Shown piece after piece: positions 62,183 to 64,000 of a stretch of DNA of 64,000 nt. Source of the DNA: Atopsyche davidsoni (Eukaryota; Arthropoda; Insecta; Trichoptera; Hydrobiosidae); NCBI GenBank assembly GCA_022113835.1, contig JAILWY010000026.1, positions 392,001 through 456,000 on the forward strand. The letters are read 5' to 3'. The notes under the pieces were generated by a model. It made no database searches and was not told the origin of the DNA. It saw only the letters and a list, made by a program, of their open reading frames with translations. The number at the start of each line of letters is the position of its first letter. The stretch's first letter is position 1. The translations under genes and the position numbers were made by a program.

Positions 62183-63580
62183 TTTAACTGGCATAATATA
62201 TTAACAAACCTCCATGAATGATATTGCTGAACTTGCTATTAAATATTTATACTTTTTGTTATTATTTAATATTTATAAATATTTATGCTATTACTTATTT
62301 ATAACAAGTAACAGCTGCGTACTTTTTATAAAATATACGAACATTATTTCTGAGAAAATAAACTACCATTGTATATACGATAAATAAAATATCATCTGCA
62401 CGTCTTTGACGCATTAAAGGGTTGTTTCTTTCTAGAAAAAACCTTCATAGCTTAAGAAAATCATGACTAATTTTCGATGAATAAATTATGAATTTAAAAT
62501 ACTTACAAAGTTTTGTTTTTGAGAAGGTCATATCCTACTCAAAATCAAAACTTTCAATTTGAAATTAAAATGATACTCGCTTACAAATAGTAAAGTTAAG
62601 TTGTTTGGTGCCAACCGTGGTGGGGCTCGCCTCCCCCGCCGCTCGAGTGCAAGGCGACGAGACGATTAGGTACATCGATTTTTCTGCCCTAGATATTTTA
62701 AATTTTCTTTTAAAATAAAAAACAATACTGTTATCACACGTAAGAGTTGTAAGTTTAAAAAATATATGGATATAATTATGTAAAATTCTAGGTCTTTTCA
62801 TAAATAATAACTCTTTCGTTTTTAATTACAACCCGTCTAATGATACAGTCACCTTCAAAAACGATGGCTTTTATAAGTTAAAAAGGTAATTTCTCATTCC
62901 CGACACGGAGTGACACGTTAGCGATACTTTGTGGGTTTTAGAATAACAGCTAAATAATAAATGGTTTTCTAGTATTTTGCGGTACATACATTTCAGACAG
63001 ATGTTTTTGATTAATCATAACTCTTCTTGCCGTGGTTCCATTCTACCATGACGCTATCGCCGACCGAGCCTCTTATAAAAACATCTCTCAATTTTTTTGA
63101 GAAACAACAGAAAGAAAATAAGACATAAAGAATATTGTCTTATTTTTTATGCATCACGGCCATTTTAACGCAGAAAATATAGAATTTTTCATGCATTTTT
63201 AGTGGATTGATATAGAAAAACACAAGAAGTAACGCTCTTATCTTTGTCTTCATGTCGTGCCGCGCATGTTCTTGGGAACACTTAAAATAGTAGCACCGTT
63301 GCTTGTCAATTTTATTTTTCAAAAAAAAATTATAATTTTTATTCACAGGTAATCATTAATCAAAATTGCATTCAAATAACCATGTTAAACAGAATCTAGC
63401 GCTTAAGAGGTACTCTATTACACTTTCGATACTAAAAGTCCCATAATATGACCGAGATCGCCCAGATATTCCATACCGGGGTCGTCGATACGTCTTGTTT
63501 TACGGACACGTTATAGAAAAATAATTTTTACTATTAATGGTGAATACAATTTAAGGTAACTAACTTATTTACATTTTTAG
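62183..63580. other. AT-rich non-coding stretch
   Basis: No gene supported. A small GC-rich patch lies at about 62610-62670. A hairpin at 63115-63146 pairs AAAATAAGAC with GTCTTATTTT around a 12-nt loop. Confidence 0.5.
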
Positions 63581-63645
63581 ATTTAAACCCTGGCCACTAC
63601 CGCATGGCGCTGTTAATTGTTAAACCACCGTGGCTCTGTAAATGA
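63578..63645 (-). repeat. Possible decayed tRNA-like SINE head
   Basis: On the minus strand, TGGTTTAACAATTA resembles an A box and about 35 nt later GGTTTAAATCT resembles a B box with C-to-T and G-to-A decay. Only one copy is visible, so it is tentative. Confidence 0.3.
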
Positions 63646-64000
63646 GTGTTAGCAATAAAACTAGATTTTTTCGTCGTTTCACATGTAAATCAAAACCTTC
63701 ATCGGTTTGATAATGTTTAATAAAAATAATCGTTTCATGATGTCAATTCAAACGTAAAATATAATACAGTGTGAAGTACAAATTAAAGCAAGGGTGCTAA
63801 TTGTGAGGGTGGCGTTTGTAAAATACAATTGAAGTTGTCAATATTTTGTTTAAATAAAACTCTTTTCCGCTGTAACCAGAACTGTAAATTGAATTCCCAA
63901 ACAAAAATAGGCATTTTATTTAAGCTCGCAGAGAGCCTTTGGCCTGAAAACATTTCAAAGCGTTTAATACAATCCCGAGTATTCTAGAAGTATCTCTCTT
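63646..64000. other. AT-rich non-coding stretch
   Basis: Nothing recognised up to the window end. Confidence 0.5.

Overview
The window looks like arthropod (probably insect) nuclear DNA. It is strongly AT-rich, carries long (AT)n/(CA)n microsatellites and decayed Tc1, Tigger/pogo, Ty3/gypsy and tRNA-derived SINE copies, and uses GT-AG splice signals with no operons or bacterial gene packing. Only one host protein gene is well supported. Most of the rest is intergenic or intronic sequence with interspersed repeats and short GC-richer islands.

Layout. 1-6.4 kb: AT-rich DNA with a GC-rich tRNA-like repeat (about 1.53-1.74 kb), a GGTGGC microsatellite and a GC island (4.94-5.23 kb). 6.4-8.1 kb: a two-exon minus-strand gene for a small secreted glycine-rich protein; its start codon is the last codon of a GC-rich 5' exon. 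9-9.7 kb: unassigned GC-richer repeat-like block and a CA/AT microsatellite. 11.27-12.8 kb: 3' end of a dead Ty3/gypsy pol and a possible solo LTR beside (AT)n. 13.4-15.4 kb: cluster of a palindromic repeat family (here family A). 30.05-30.37 kb: a 318-bp fold-back element. 34.68-35.95 kb: a complete but dead Tc1 (DD34E) transposon with TIRs and TA duplication. 44.95 kb: a 44-nt hammerhead-ribozyme-like motif. 57.6-59.6 kb: second family A cluster beside a SINE. 60.5-62.18 kb: another SINE copy, a long (AT)n tract and a Tigger-like transposon with TIRs and TA duplication.

The most interesting system is family A, at least eleven copies of about 60-530 bp. Full copies have two inverted arms followed by a constant unpaired 3' tail. 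Three copies have clean target-site duplications of 12-14 bp, a fourth has 12 bp and a fifth about 9 bp; one copy is truncated at its 5' end yet still flanked by a 14-bp duplication. This points to reverse-transcriptase insertion rather than a cut-and-paste MITE. Each arm contains a decayed hammerhead-like core, and a separate repeat at 44.95 kb has the same architecture with all invariant core bases. I infer a non-autonomous, Penelope- or retrozyme-like lineage; this has not been tested.
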